Below, piece after piece: positions 46,499 to 57,663 of a stretch of DNA of 64,000 nt. The stretch comes from Vicia villosa (Eukaryota > Streptophyta > Magnoliopsida > Fabales > Fabaceae), in the NCBI RefSeq assembly GCF_029867415.1, contig NC_081185.1:109269413-109333412 (forward strand). Direction: 5' to 3'. Position 1 is the first letter of the stretch, and each line of letters starts with the position of its first letter. The notes below the pieces were generated by a model. The model worked only from the letters and a program-made list of their open reading frames with translations. It ran no database searches and was not told the DNA's origin. Position numbers and translations under genes: made by a program.

Positions 46499-49400
46499 CT
46501 AGCTTTCTTCATGCAGCTTTATCAACTGCATACAGTGGAAAAACTTGCAACTCGGCAATGTCTTGGTGATCATATCAGCAGCATTGTCTTCAGTCGAAAC
46601 CTTCAGCACTTGGACTTCTCCACGCTCGATTACTCCTCTGACGAAATGCAGCCTCACATCAATGTGCTTAGTTCGCTCATGATAGGCTGAATTCTTCGAC
46701 AGGTGTATTGCACTTTGACTATCACATTTAACAGTGATACCTTGACCTTGAAGTTTCAGCTCCTTCGAAAAACCTTCAAGCCACAATGCTTCTTTCACAG
46801 CTTCAGTTAGGGCAATATACTCCGCTTCAGTGGTTGATAGAGCAACAACCTTCTGAAGTGTTGCTTTCCAACTAATTGCAGTGCCAAACATAGTGAAAAC
46901 ATATCCAGAAATAGATTTTCTGGAATCCATACAACCTGCATAATCAGAGTCGACATATCCTTCTATTACTGCTTTACTATCTTCACCCAAGGCTCCACCA
47001 TAAATTAGGACTCTATTCAGAGACCCATTTATGTACCTTAAAATCCACTTCAATGCTTGCCAGTGAGCCTTTCCAGGATTCGCCATGTACCTGCTTACAA
47101 GACTTACTGCGTATGCTATGTCGGGTCTAGTACAAACCATAGCATACATCAAAGAACCAACTATATTAGCATATGGGATGTTATTCATATAGGCTCTTTC
47201 CACATCAGTACTGGGACACTGATCAATACTCAGCTTGAATTGAGGGTTTGTTGGAGTCACAACTGGCTTCGAATTCGACATACCAAACTTTTCAAGAATC
47301 TTCCGTAGATATGCCTCTTGAGATAGGCATAACTTCGACTTCTTTCTATCTCTTCGAATGTCAATTCCAAGAATCCTGGAAGCAGCTCCCAGATCCTTCA
47401 TATCGAACTCCTTATTGAGTTCAGCCTTCACCCTCATCACATCTTCAACATTGTTGCTTGCTATGATAATATCATCCACATAAAGCAACAAAATAACAAA
47501 TGAATTACCAGGTCGAAATCTGAAGTAAACGCAGTGGTCGAACTGACTTCTAATGAAACTTATGCGTGCCATGAACTTGTCGAATCTCCTATTCCACTGT
47601 CGAGGAGATTGTTTCAGCCCATACAAAGATCTCTTTAACTTGCACACATAATCTTCCTTCCCCTTTTCGACATACCCTTCAGGTTGCCTCATCAGGATCG
47701 TTTCATCTAGATCACCATACAAGAACGCAGTCTTCACATCCATCTGTTCCAGTTCAAGATCGAACTGTGCCACCATGGCAAGCAACATTCGAATGGACCT
47801 ATGCTTCACAACAGGAGAAAACACATCATTGAAGTCGACACCTTCTTTCTGAGTGAAACCCCTTGCAACTAACCTTGCCTTGTATCTTTTCGACGTCACT
47901 CCTTCAATTCCTTCCTTAACTTTGAAAATCCATTTACAGCTGACTAACCTTGCCCCAGCAGGTTTCTTGATCAGTTCCCAAGTGTGATTATCATGAAGAG
48001 ATTTCATCTCATCATCCATGGCCTTCAGCCATTCAGTCTTATTTCGACTCCTCATAACTTCCTTATAGTCTCTAGGTTCTTCGTCTAGAATCTCACTTGC
48101 AGAGATTAAGGCATAAGCTATAAGATCGGCATATCCAAGTCTTTGAGGTGGCTTGATGACTCTTCTCGACCTATCTCTCGACAATAGGTAGTCATCGTCA
48201 GTTTCCTCAACTTCAGCATCTTCTGCTTCTTCTTCGACTTCATCTGGGATATGCAATTCAGCATCAACATGCTCCACCTCAACAGGAATTTCTACCTGTT
48301 CCAGCTCTTCGTCAGATGTTTCTGTACTTCGACCAACATCATCAGTTTTCTTAAAAGCCATTTCAGCTTCATTGAAGACTACATCTCGACTGGTGATACA
48401 CCTCCTGTGACCTGGCTCTAGGCACCATAGCCTATAAGCTTTGACTCCTTCAGGGTATCCCATGAACATGCATTTCAGAGCTCTAGGTTCGACCTTGTCT
48501 TGCCTAATGTGAGCATAGGCTACACAGCCAAATACTCTCAGTTTGTCGAGATCTGGTGGATGTCCCGACCAAACTTCTTCAGGTGTCTTCATATCTAACG
48601 CTGTCGAAGGACATCTGTTTATCAGATATGTTGCTGTCGAAACAGCCTCAGCCCAGAACACCTTCTTTAACCCCGCACTAGTCAACATGCATCTGACTCT
48701 CTCCAAAATAGTTCGATTAAACCTTTCAGCCAAACCATTTTGCTGTGGAGTACCTGCAGTAGTTCTATGCCTTGCAATACCAGAGGCAGCACAAAAACTG
48801 TCGAATGCCTCATTGCAAAATTCAAGGCCATTGTCGGTTCTCAACCTCTTGACCTTTCTGCCAGTCTGATTTTCAACCAGAGTCTTCCAACTTTTGAAAT
48901 TCTCAAAAGTTTCATCCTTAGTCTTCTGGATGAATACCCATAATTTTCTGGAATAATCATCTACTATGGATAGAAAATACCTTGCTCCTGAATGTGATGG
49001 ACACCTTGCAGGCCCCCAAAGATCAGCATGGATGTAATCAAGGGATCCATGTGTTCTTTGTTTGCCTTTGTTGAACTTCACTCTGCAAGATTTTCCAAGT
49101 ACACAGGGTTCACAAAACTTCAGCTTTTCGACTTTGTCTCCACCAAGCAGATTTTGTTTCCCTAATTCGACCAGACCCCTTTCACTGACATGGCCCAATC
49201 TCATGTGCCAGATTTCTGTTTTCGACAAAGGTTTCGTGGATGCAACATTTGTCGAACCACTTACAACTTCAGCCTCAAGGGTATACAAGCCTTGTTTCTT
49301 CACGCCTCTCAAGACTTCCTTCGACCCCTTCATGACTCTTAGGATACTTTTCTCTCCTTGGAAAACATATCCTTTCTTGTCGAATTCACCAAGAGAAAGC

Positions 49401-50143
49401 AAATTTCTCTTCAAATCAGGAACATACCTGACTTCAGTCAACAACCTTATTGACTCATCATGGAGCTTGAATCTCACAGATCCAACACCTGCAATCTTGC
49501 AAGCCTTGTTGTTTCCCAGCAATACTGATCCACCATCTTGATCACATAATTCCTCGAACAAGTCTTTGTTTGGAGTCATGTGCCAAGTGCAACCTGAATC
49601 CATAATCCACTCCTTCTTAGAGTCACTGCTTGAAACCACAAGAACATCAGATGATTCGAAATCATCTTGAACAATGGCAGCGTTGCCATTATCCTTACCT
49701 CCATGATATTTCAGGCGTTCAGGGCACACCTTTCTTGTGTGACCCTCCTTCTTACAATGGTAGCATCGAATGCCAGATGCTTCGCCACCGTAAGACTTCG
49801 ACTGGCTTTTGCCTTTCTTCTTGTCAAACTTACCATCCTTTCGTAAGAGTTTTCCTTTAACGGCCAAACCTTCGCCAACAGTCGAAGGTTTATGCTCCTT
49901 TCGTTCATTCAAGTCCTTAGAGTACAAGGCTGATTGAACTTCTTCAAACGTCAGGGACTCCCTTCCATACAAGAGAGTTTCTTTGAAGTGAGCATGTGAT
50001 CGAGGCAAAGAACACAATAGTAACAGCGCTTGATCTTCATCATCGATCTTCACATCAATATTTTCAAGATCAAGAATCAGCTTGTTGAACATATCCAACT
50101 GCTCAGCCAATACTTTGTCTTCAATCATCTTGAATGAATACAA
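46499..50143 (-). CDS. copia gag-pol polyprotein, right copy
   Basis: 1,214 codons, differing from the left copy at two residues in this frame: Asp395 (VDDYSR retained) and Cys511. The CCHC knuckle, protease DSG, integrase Asp374/Asp437/Glu473, RT YVDD and RNase H motifs are all present. The upstream gag frame ends in the same TGA as in the left copy, so the complete polyprotein would need readthrough. This copy has LTRs on both sides and a less damaged integrase than the left copy. Confidence 0.95.
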   Translation of the reverse strand: MYSFKMIEDKVLAEQLDMFNKLILDLENIDVKIDDEDQALLLLCSLPRSHAHFKETLLYGRESLTFEEVQSALYSKDLNERKEHKPSTVGEGLAVKGKLLRKDGKFDKKKGKSQSKSYGGEASGIRCYHCKKEGHTRKVCPERLKYHGGKDNGNAAIVQDDFESSDVLVVSSSDSKKEWIMDSGCTWHMTPNKDLFEELCDQDGGSVLLGNNKACKIAGVGSVRFKLHDESIRLLTEVRYVPDLKRNLLSLGEFDKKGYVFQGEKSILRVMKGSKEVLRGVKKQGLYTLEAEVVSGSTNVASTKPLSKTEIWHMRLGHVSERGLVELGKQNLLGGDKVEKLKFCEPCVLGKSCRVKFNKGKQRTHGSLDYIHADLWGPARCPSHSGARYFLSIVDDYSRKLWVFIQKTKDETFENFKSWKTLVENQTGRKVKRLRTDNGLEFCNEAFDSFCAASGIARHRTTAGTPQQNGLAERFNRTILERVRCMLTSAGLKKVFWAEAVSTATYLINRCPSTALDMKTPEEVWSGHPPDLDKLRVFGCVAYAHIRQDKVEPRALKCMFMGYPEGVKAYRLWCLEPGHRRCITSRDVVFNEAEMAFKKTDDVGRSTETSDEELEQVEIPVEVEHVDAELHIPDEVEEEAEDAEVEETDDDYLLSRDRSRRVIKPPQRLGYADLIAYALISASEILDEEPRDYKEVMRSRNKTEWLKAMDDEMKSLHDNHTWELIKKPAGARLVSCKWIFKVKEGIEGVTSKRYKARLVARGFTQKEGVDFNDVFSPVVKHRSIRMLLAMVAQFDLELEQMDVKTAFLYGDLDETILMRQPEGYVEKGKEDYVCKLKRSLYGLKQSPRQWNRRFDKFMARISFIRSQFDHCVYFRFRPGNSFVILLLYVDDIIIASNNVEDVMRVKAELNKEFDMKDLGAASRILGIDIRRDRKKSKLCLSQEAYLRKILEKFGMSNSKPVVTPTNPQFKLSIDQCPSTDVERAYMNNIPYANIVGSLMYAMVCTRPDIAYAVSLVSRYMANPGKAHWQALKWILRYINGSLNRVLIYGGALGEDSKAVIEGYVDSDYAGCMDSRKSISGYVFTMFGTAISWKATLQKVVALSTTEAEYIALTEAVKEALWLEGFSKELKLQGQGITVKCDSQSAIHLSKNSAYHERTKHIDVRLHFVRGVIERGEVQVLKVSTEDNAADMITKTLPSCKFFHCMQLIKLHEES

Positions 50144-50161
50144 AGCTTGCTTCAGGTAGAG

Positions 50162-50461
50162 TCAATTTACCAGCGATTTGGTCATATACAAACTTTCAAG
50201 TTTCACCCATAACCCTGATGCCGTCGTCTCCTTTGATACCTGCCGGAGAACCTTATCACCAAGGCTCAACAGAATTGCGCTGTGAGCTTTCTCGATCATA
50301 GTTGTCTTCTCCGCTGCCGTTAATGCAGCATTCATGGCTGCCTCTCCCTTCAACGCTTCCAAACAACCCTGCTGAACCAGTAGGGCTTTCATCTTCAAGC
50401 GCCACAGACCGAAATCATTCACTCCGGTGAACTTTTCAATCTCATACTTTGTTGAAGGCAT
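50162..50461 (-). CDS. copia gag N-terminal frame, right copy
   Basis: It begins at an ATG (MPSTKYEIEKFTGVNDFG) 26 bp inside the 5' LTR and ends at TGA (50162-50164). The pol frame then continues in the same register directly after, without a gap, so the break is one nonsense codon. An in-phase GTG lies 15 bp upstream of the ATG but is not a likely start. This is the conserved gag head of copia elements. Confidence 0.88.
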   Translation of the reverse strand: MPSTKYEIEKFTGVNDFGLWRLKMKALLVQQGCLEALKGEAAMNAALTAAEKTTMIEKAHSAILLSLGDKVLRQVSKETTASGLWVKLESLYMTKSLVN

Positions 50462-50486
50462 CTTCTCCACGCTCACCGCACCAATT

Positions 50487-50922
50487 TGTTGTGAAAAACG
50501 ATACCAATAACAAAGTATAATAGGGAATTAGGGAAGAGAATAAGAACACAAGAATTGGTTATAACTGCTATTCTTTTACTTTCTCTTAAAACAAGATTAC
50601 AAGTTTACAAGAATAACAAATAACCTCTCTCACCCTAAATTAGGATTTGCAGCTTAGCAATGATGAGAGACTAGTATGCTATTTATAATAAAACCTAACA
50701 TACTAACTAATGGGCTTTTTCAGCAAGGCCCATTACACAAGCCAACTTAATAAACAAGCTAACTTAACAAATTAGGGTTTAAACACTAAAACCTAATTTA
50801 ACATGCTAACAACCCTAGCATCTTCGACACAAGCATGTGAACAACCTTCGACATCATGTTTAACCCTGTCGAACCAAGAAGCTACCCTTCGGCCATACTA
50901 GAGTTCGATCCAATATCTCACA
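50487..50922 (-). repeat. right LTR (5' LTR) of the compound copia element
   Basis: 436 bp. It differs from the middle LTR at one site (T at 50859). It is followed by the target-site copy ATTAT. Confidence 0.95.
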
Positions 50923-51091
50923 ATTATAATAAAAAATTTAGTAAATTTTTCTCTTATAATAAAGACAAAAAAAAGTAGTACACAGATTTATTTCATTATT
51001 ATAGTGACTTTCTTTTTAAGTTGTTGATTTATTACACTAATATATAAATATAAATAAATATTATCGGTGATTATATTTTATATCAATAATT

Positions 51092-51726
51092 TGTTGAAAA
51101 TAAATTGAGTTGTGTGGAGAAATAAGTATGAATTCTAATACGTTGTTTAGAAAAGAGAAGGTTTAGCACTTTATAAATGAGATGACCCATATATTTATCA
51201 ACTTAACGTTTTGGGTGATTATGTGGCGTCTCTCTTATTTGTTGGGTGAATCTTTGATCTTTAGGTGAGTGTTTGACCCGATGTGAATGTTTTCCCCTTA
51301 ATGATGACGCAACAGTGATATCAAAGCCCGGTTCAAGAAAGAGACTCGAAAGTCCTCCTGACATGGTGTTCAGTCGGTGTGTCCCATTGAAGTGCCCATG
51401 AGGAGATATAGGTGTCTCTCAATGGCGGTACAAGCATGTGGATGAAAGAGTTTCCGCTTGAGGGAGAGTATAGTGGATGAACTCACACTTGAGGGGGAGA
51501 TTGTTAAGAATAAATTGAATTGTGTGAAGAAACAAGTGTGAGTTCTAAGTCCCGCATTGCTTAGAAAAGTGGAGGTTGAGCACTTTATAAATAAGAGGAC
51601 TCATACACCTATCACCTTAGGCTTTTGGGTGATTATGCGGCGTCTCTCTCATTTGTTTGGGTGAGTCTTTGATCTTTAGGTGAGTCTTTGACATGTGAAT
51701 GTTTTCCCCTCAATGATGACTCAACA
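51092..51726 (+). mobile_element. complete TRIM element, TSD TAATT
   Basis: A 635-bp element with LTRs of 223 bp (51092-51314) and 225 bp (51502-51726), both starting TGTT and ending CAACA. A primer-binding site TGATATCAAAGCCCGG follows the 5' LTR and a polypurine tract GAGGGGGAGA precedes the 3' LTR. The 187-bp interior has no coding capacity. TAATT flanks both sides. All hallmarks of a terminal-repeat retrotransposon in miniature are present. It must rely on proteins of autonomous elements. The LTRs have clear divergence, so the insertion is not recent. Confidence 0.93.
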
Positions 51727-52545
51727 TAATTTACTATCATTTAACTCAAGTCAAGTAATACAATAGCTTTATATACACAATGAAACAAGTGCTATGGACA
51801 TTACTTGCATCTTAAGTAATGTTCAACTTATTCAAAACTTATACAAGAAATTATCCATTACTTTAATTTCTATTACGAGAATTACTTTGATTTCTATTAC
51901 GAGAAATCATGCATCTTCTTAAGTAATGTCAAACTTATACAACAAATTCTCCTTTACTTTGATTTCTATTACGAGAAATATTGACAAAAATTTTCATTCA
52001 TGAGCCCTTTATTTATCCAATAAAAGAACTCGAGCTTTAATGATTTGCGAGGATATCAATCAACTGATCTTGAGAATTGCAATGTTTTAATTCAATTACC
52101 CATTCTAAGTTTTCCCTTAATCCAATAAAAGACTCAAGATTTATTGATTTCGTGAGGATATCAGTCAATTGATCTTTAACCATTATAATGATTTAATTAA
52201 ATCACTCATTCCTTAGTATGGTGTATTAGAAAGTGGAACCTAGCATCAATGGGTCTGCATCTTTTATGTCATGACTGGTAGCTAGCAGGTACATTAGAAC
52301 TCACACCTCCGTCTATAGATGGTGGCATCAGAAGCTCTGTTATTTTCACCCTTCACAAATTTGCACTCATTGACAACATAACTACAGAGGTTGTTGCATC
52401 CCTCCATGTCAAACCTTGACAGTATTTTCATTTGCAAATTTTTGTTGATGGATGAAGATTCCATCTTTGCTTTGCTTTACCTCAACCCCTAAGAAATACT
52501 TCGACTTTCTCAAATCAATCATAGCAAATGTTCCCTTCATACACT

Positions 52546-53497
52546 TAGGGCCGGCCCTAGGCCAGGACAAGCAGGCCCACAGTCCAGGGCCTCAAGAAAT
52601 TGGGGGTCTCAATTTTAGGGGGTGTAGTTAAAAAACTTATAATATTGAAATAATAAAATATATAATTGTTAGCGAAATTGTTTAACATCTTGTTATTTGT
52701 AGCCCAGTGGTTTAGCCAATTTATTAAAAGGCAATTGTAGTCAGTTCGATACTTAGTATCTCTGTTAAATTTTTTACATAAACACTCTCTTCAATGCATT
52801 TTTATATACATTTGGAAATAAATTATAATAGAGAGATAAAGTCATCCTTTTAAAAAGATATAATTTTGGTGACAATTAACATTTTTCAAATATTCATTGT
52901 AAAATAATTTGTATATAATCAAATAAAATTTTAAATTAAATTAAATTTTTGATGGTTATTTATTGTAACTCTTATAATTTTATTTTAATTTATTTTAATG
53001 TAAATTTTAAAGATTATTTACATGTCATAATTAAATATTTAAAAATTTATTATCAATTAACTCATTTATTATCAAATTTTTATGATGAAATCAAATTTAT
53101 TATCACTTATGTTTTGATTTATTATTTTTCTGATCATAGAAATAAACTTCTTACCAATTCGATAAATCTGCGTATTAGGGCAAGAATATGGTTTACGCCA
53201 ACTCATATATTTTCTAGAGACTTAGTTTGCCGCCATTAAAGCAAGAGAAAATACCACTTCTATTTCTTTGAGATGGTGGATGCTTAAAAATTGGAGCAAT
53301 TAAGGCACTTAAAAAATTCTCATTCTTAATTCAGTTAATCAAATTTCTTTTTATAGTTAGAAACAACTCAGACTTCGTATTCTTTATTTTGTCTCTGAAA
53401 CCCTTCTTCATTTTAGGGGCGAGTAAAACATCAATTTTTTGTTAGGGGTCCATTTATTTGTATGCCCTGGGCCTCTAAAAACTCAGGACCGGCCCTA
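52546..53497. mobile_element. hAT-like non-autonomous element, TSD CATACACT
   Basis: A 952-bp element. The left end reads TAGGGCCGGCCCTAGG and the right end, reverse-complemented, TAGGGCCGGTCCTGAG. It is flanked by the identical octamer CATACACT (52538-52545 and 53498-53505), and 8-bp duplications are diagnostic of hAT. No transposase motif was found in the AT-rich interior. It interrupts the RT of the copia relic. Confidence 0.92.
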
Positions 53498-54090
53498 CAT
53501 ACACTACTTGCATTCATTCATCACTTAAAGATCATTGCCAATGTAAATGAGGTTATCCACGTACAAGCTCACTATGAGAATTTCCCTTTCACTTTCATGT
53601 TTGACAAAAAGAGCATGCTCATAAGGATATTTCTGAAACTTGGCAATACAAGAGCACAAGTCTATTTTTGTTGTACCAAACTTTTGGATTTTATCTCAAA
53701 CCATAGATTTTTTTCTCATTTTGTAAACCATTTCAAGTTTCCTTTTGTGATAGACATCATGTTGGTTTATGTATACATCTTCAACTAACTTATCATGTAG
53801 GAATGAACTTTTGACACCAAAGTTGGAAAATACACCATCTTTGGTTTGCATCAACTACTAGAATGATCCTAATGGTATCCCACTTAGCCACATGATCAAA
53901 CACTTCATTCTAACCAATATCATATTTTGAGATTATCAATTTGTCACTAATTTTGATTTGTGCTTCTTCATTTTTCCTCTTTCATTGTACTCTATTTTAT
54001 AGATCCATTTTGAAATAAGTGTTATGGGCATTACTTGCATCTCTAGTAATGTCAAGCTTATTCAAAATTGTCAAACAACAAACTTATGCA

Positions 54091-54310
54091 ACGATCAGTG
54101 CCAGCCCAAGCCCTAGACAAGCGAGGCAATCGCCTTAGGCCTCAAATTTTCGAGCCTTTTAATAGGTCTTAAATGCAAAAAAAGTAGGCCTAAACTTCTA
54201 TATAATAAATAAGTGGTTCACAAAAGATAGCATGAAACACAATGGCTTAGTGGTGAATGATCTTAACAAATATATTTTGATACACGAGTTCGACACTACG
54301 TCGTACAAGG
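54091..54310. mobile_element. hAT-like element fragment
   Basis: The beginning AGTGCCAGCCCAAGCCCTAG followed by GCAATCGCCTTAGGCCTC resembles a second plant hAT-type terminus with a 'gccttaggcctc' interior, and the remaining sequence is AT-rich. The right end and duplication were not identified. Confidence 0.45.
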
Positions 54311-54390
54311 GTTTTCACATCGCTTTTTTTGGCCTTTCACAGTGCTTAAAAGCGCTGTTGTAGGTCTCCACAACGCTTTTTTTAGCCAAA

Positions 54391-54519
54391 AGCGATCTCG
54401 TAGCCTCCCCTATAGTAGCGCTTTTTCCAGAAAAGCGCTCTCGTAGCACCCCCTATAGCAGCGCTTTTTTCAGAAAAGCGCTCTCGTAGCACCCCCTATA
54501 GCAGCACTTTTTCCAGAAA
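54391..54519. repeat. three exact-length 43-bp tandem repeats
   Basis: Units at 54391-54433, 54434-54476 and 54477-54519 share AGCG(C)TCTCGTAGC, CCCTATAG(C)AGC and CTTTTT(C/T)CAGAAA. Each unit carries inverted AGCGCT-like ends. Such arrays are typical of subterminal regions of CACTA-type transposons. Confidence 0.85.
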
Positions 54520-54541
54520 AGCGCTTTCTTAGGCCTACTTT

Positions 54542-54760
54542 CACTACAAAAAATGCGGCTGATTTGCGGGGTTTTTTTAGCCAATTTGTGGGGGGTTTTG
54601 ACCTTCGCTATATATTATAAATATGTAAAAAAAGAATACTCAAACTTTCATTATTTTTCTTTACTTGAGAATGCAAATAATAAATATATCAATAAAATAC
54701 ATAAATGTTCTAAAACCAATACCCCAAACTTGGACAAATAATAAATATCAATCTTCGGTT
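54542..54760 (+). mobile_element. possible CACTA-type transposon end
   Basis: CACTACAAAAAATGCGG starts at 54542, matching the CACTACAA terminus of plant CACTA elements. It is followed by two related motifs, TTTGCGGGG and TTTGTGGGGGG. Only one end is visible, and it is truncated by copia sequence at about 54768. Confidence 0.5.
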
Positions 54761-54767
54761 CTTTGTA

Positions 54768-56620
54768 AAAGAAAATCAAAGTTCAACCACTTGAATCTTG
54801 TGAAGATTGTTTTGTAGGAAAATAACATAGAGTGTCTTTTCAAAGATCCGATGATGCAAGAAGAAGAAAACATATTATAGACCTTGTTCATTCATATGTT
54901 TGCTTAACATCTGAAAGATTCATTGGTGGTGCACAATACTTTGTAAACTTAATTGATTACCACTTTAAGAAGGCGAGTGTAATCATTGAAGATAAACTAT
55001 TCTAGATATTCGAGTTTTTAAAGAGTTTTATGCCTCTGTAGAATGTGCATCTAAAAGAAAATTAAAATGTTTAAGGAGTGACGATTGAGGATATTATATA
55101 AGAACAATTAAAGCCTACTTTAAAATTCATAGGATAAGATATAAAAAATTTCCTCCTAAGAATCCTAAAATGAATGGATTATGTGATAGAATGAACCAAA
55201 CAATTGTACAGAAAGTCAGAAGCATACTTTCTCAAGCAAAACTTCTGAAATCATTTTTAGGGTGAAGTAATTAGAATTGTATTTGATTTGATAAATTTTC
55301 CCCTTTAATACCTTTAAATGGAGAAGTATTGATCGAGGTATGGTATTGAAATAATGCCTTGTGCGGTTATTTGAGATTCTTTGGGAGCAGGGAATTTGTC
55401 TATGTTCGAAAAGATTAAAGAGAAAAACTAGATGCTAAGACAAGGGACTGCATATACCTTGGCTCAGCAAGATATGAAATTGGCTTTAGATTATATGATC
55501 ATGCAAATAAAAAGATCAATTGAAGAAGAGGTGTGATATTTTATAAAGATCATTCCATGAAATTCAATCTAAGAAAATAGAGACATTTGTCATACACAAT
55601 TCAAGGGGGAGGGAGTCCTCAAATGAATAATGATTGTGATAGTCAACACAACAAAATTGGATGGTGAAGCTTGATCAGATAGTTCAAATCCATACAATGA
55701 AAGAAGATCATATTGTAGAGGATGTTGAGATAGAACAAGAACCATAAAAAATCACTTCTCGTGTGAACTTGTAAATCTCAGTGATGAAGGGGAACCTCGA
55801 AGCTTTATGGAAGCCATTGAGACAAACAATAAAGAGAAGTGGTTGCAAGCTATGGAAGTAGAAATATAATCCTTAAAGGTGAACTAGACATATGACTTAG
55901 TAAATTTACCAGAAAGAACAAAAGGCATTGAAAAACAAGTGGGTGTTCAAACTCAAATTTGAAGAGAATAACCTAAATCTGGGTACAAAACAAGAATTAT
56001 CATGAATGGGTGACATTAAAAGAAAGACATTGATTTTGAAGAAAAATTATCACCATTGGTAAACATGACATTTATTAGAGAAATGATTAGTTTAGATGCA
56101 AACCTTCACTTAGAGATATAACAACTTGATTTCAAAACATCATTCTTATATGGAAACCTAAAGGAAATAAATTATATGGAACAACCTGAAGGGCTTGCTA
56201 AACCAAGAAAAGTCTTTATGGTTTGAAACATCTTGAGATACGAGAAGTTTGATCTCTTCATGACGTAACATAATTTCACAAAGAAATCAATAGACCACGG
56301 TTTTTTTTGTGAAGAATAATGAAAATGGAGAATTCATTATACTTTTGTTATGAAGACAAAGATAATTTTTTTTGAAGCCATGTCTAAGTTACTTGAGGTA
56401 ATTAGGTCTATTGCACATAGACATGTACCTGGCCAATTGAGTAGGAAGCTTGATGACAAATCAAGCCAAATAATCCTAATTGGTTATTATTCAACGGGTG
56501 GTTGCAAGTTGTTTAATTCTATGAATAGGCAAATAGTGATTAGCAGAGATGTAGTTATAGATTAACTGAAAGAATGAAATTGGAGCAATAGTGCTAAGAA
56601 GGATTCAATGAGAATCATGT
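54768..56620 (+). pseudogene. second copy of the chimeric copia relic
   Basis: The stretch is a close copy of 22848-24715, including the same stops, the RT remnant FKTSFLYGNLKEIN near 56130, and the abnormal junction from RT to integrase C terminus near 56390 ([16 protein letters not shown]). It ends at about 56620, where Ogre-like gag begins. Confidence 0.88.
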
Positions 56621-57630
56621 AAGAATGAGAAGTTTGATAAAACATATACGTTCGACATAACGAAATGTGATGAGATATTTGATTTGTTAGTTACTGATGC
56701 AAATCATAGTGCCTCCAGGACTTAAAAATCCTCCTTTAGAACAAAAAAGAAAAGAGGATTTTGTAAGTTTCATAATTTTTAAGGGCATAAAACATCTCAA
56801 TGTGTACTTTTCAAGGATCTGGTGCAAAAAGCTTTGAAGGAAGGCAGACTTCAATTTGGTGAGAAAACAAAATCATCGATGCAGGTTGATGAAGATCCTT
56901 TGTTGGTTGGAGAAGCCAATTACACAGAGGTGTTAGATGTTATGATGGTCGAAACTACTGAAGGTTTTGACAAAGAAAATAATATTGCTGTTAATGGCAA
57001 GGTGTTGGGCTTGGTCTATCCCAAGCCAACTGAGAGTCTGTTGACATTTCTTGAAAGATGTCACAGGAATAATTCTCAGGTAGGTTTGTGTCCAAGGTGT
57101 GATGTTATGCGGATGCTACTAAGAAAGTCGGGTTCGACCCTCTTCAAAGTCAGAATCATCAATTTTTGTTCGAAGCTGAAAGCAGTGTTCTCATGAATGA
57201 TAATTATAGGAAGAAATTTGAGAAACCTAGGACCTTTCGTCCTCCTTCTGATGTACCTCAGGGAAAATGGGTTAAGCCTGTTAACTTTCAAGGAGGGAGA
57301 CGTCCGGAATGGAAAGTTCAAGATTCTGGAGCCAGTGTTGAGGATTCCAAAAATGCCAATGGGTGAAAGAGAAAAGTGTATATATCTCCAAATTACAAAG
57401 GGAAAAATCCTATGACAAGGACCCAATGGAGACGCTACCAAAGAAATCAGAAAAATAAGAAGGAAGAATCGACACCAGTTCAATTAAGCTTCGACGGGTA
57501 TCGACCAAAACCTTTTTATAGGAAGCTGACTGAAGAGCAAACTAGAATGGAGAATGAACGTTTGTCTTTAGGTGTAATTTTGGGGAAGAAAGCTGTGGAG
57601 AATACTCCAAGTAACAACGCTTGGAAATAA
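56621..57630 (+). pseudogene. Ogre-like (Ty3/gypsy, Tat lineage) gag fragment
   Basis: The pieces TYTFDITKCDEIFDLLVTDA near 56640-56700 and QCVLFKDLVQKALKEGRLQF at about 56790-56860 match the end of Ogre gag. They are followed by VYPKPTESLLTFLERCH and GVILGKKAVENTPSN near 57570. Frames are broken by at least three shifts or stops. It begins in mid-gag with no LTR. Confidence 0.72.
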
Positions 57631-57663
57631 ATTGAATACTCTCCGCTGTCAGATGAAGAGTTA

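Larger units (their letters stand above)
32670..50922 (-). mobile_element. compound copia element with three LTRs and two interiors, TSD ATTAT
   Basis: The order is LTR (32670-33105), pol-gag, LTR (46020-46455), pol-gag, LTR (50487-50922), all minus strand. Each LTR is exactly 436 bp, starts TGTTGTGAAA and ends TCTCACA. The outer flanks carry the same pentamer ATTAT (32665-32669 and 50923-50927), which is expected of one original insertion. The two interiors differ at only a few residues and share one in-frame stop. This fits duplication by unequal LTR recombination. The left interior was later interrupted by the Sirevirus element at 37087-45964. Confidence 0.93.
51000..54085 (-). pseudogene. 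internally deleted copia relic carrying TRIM and hAT insertions
   Basis: On the minus strand an RT region is recognisable from about 53990 down to 52430: an altered VFDHVAKWDTIRIIL block, then a KKIYGLR-type block and an LYVDNLIYIGND motif. After the hAT element comes DLRKSKYFLGVEVKQS..GIFIHQ. RNase H remains and LTR-like sequence continue to 51000. At 54011-54085 another piece of the same LTR lies directly beyond RT, so gag and integrase have been deleted. The LTR is split by the TRIM at 51092-51726. A homologous 3' end is at 59583-60200. Confidence 0.75.

Noticed and set aside
54391..54519. Spaced repeats resembling a CRISPR array
   Set aside because: The units abut without unique spacers, and the context is plant transposon sequence.
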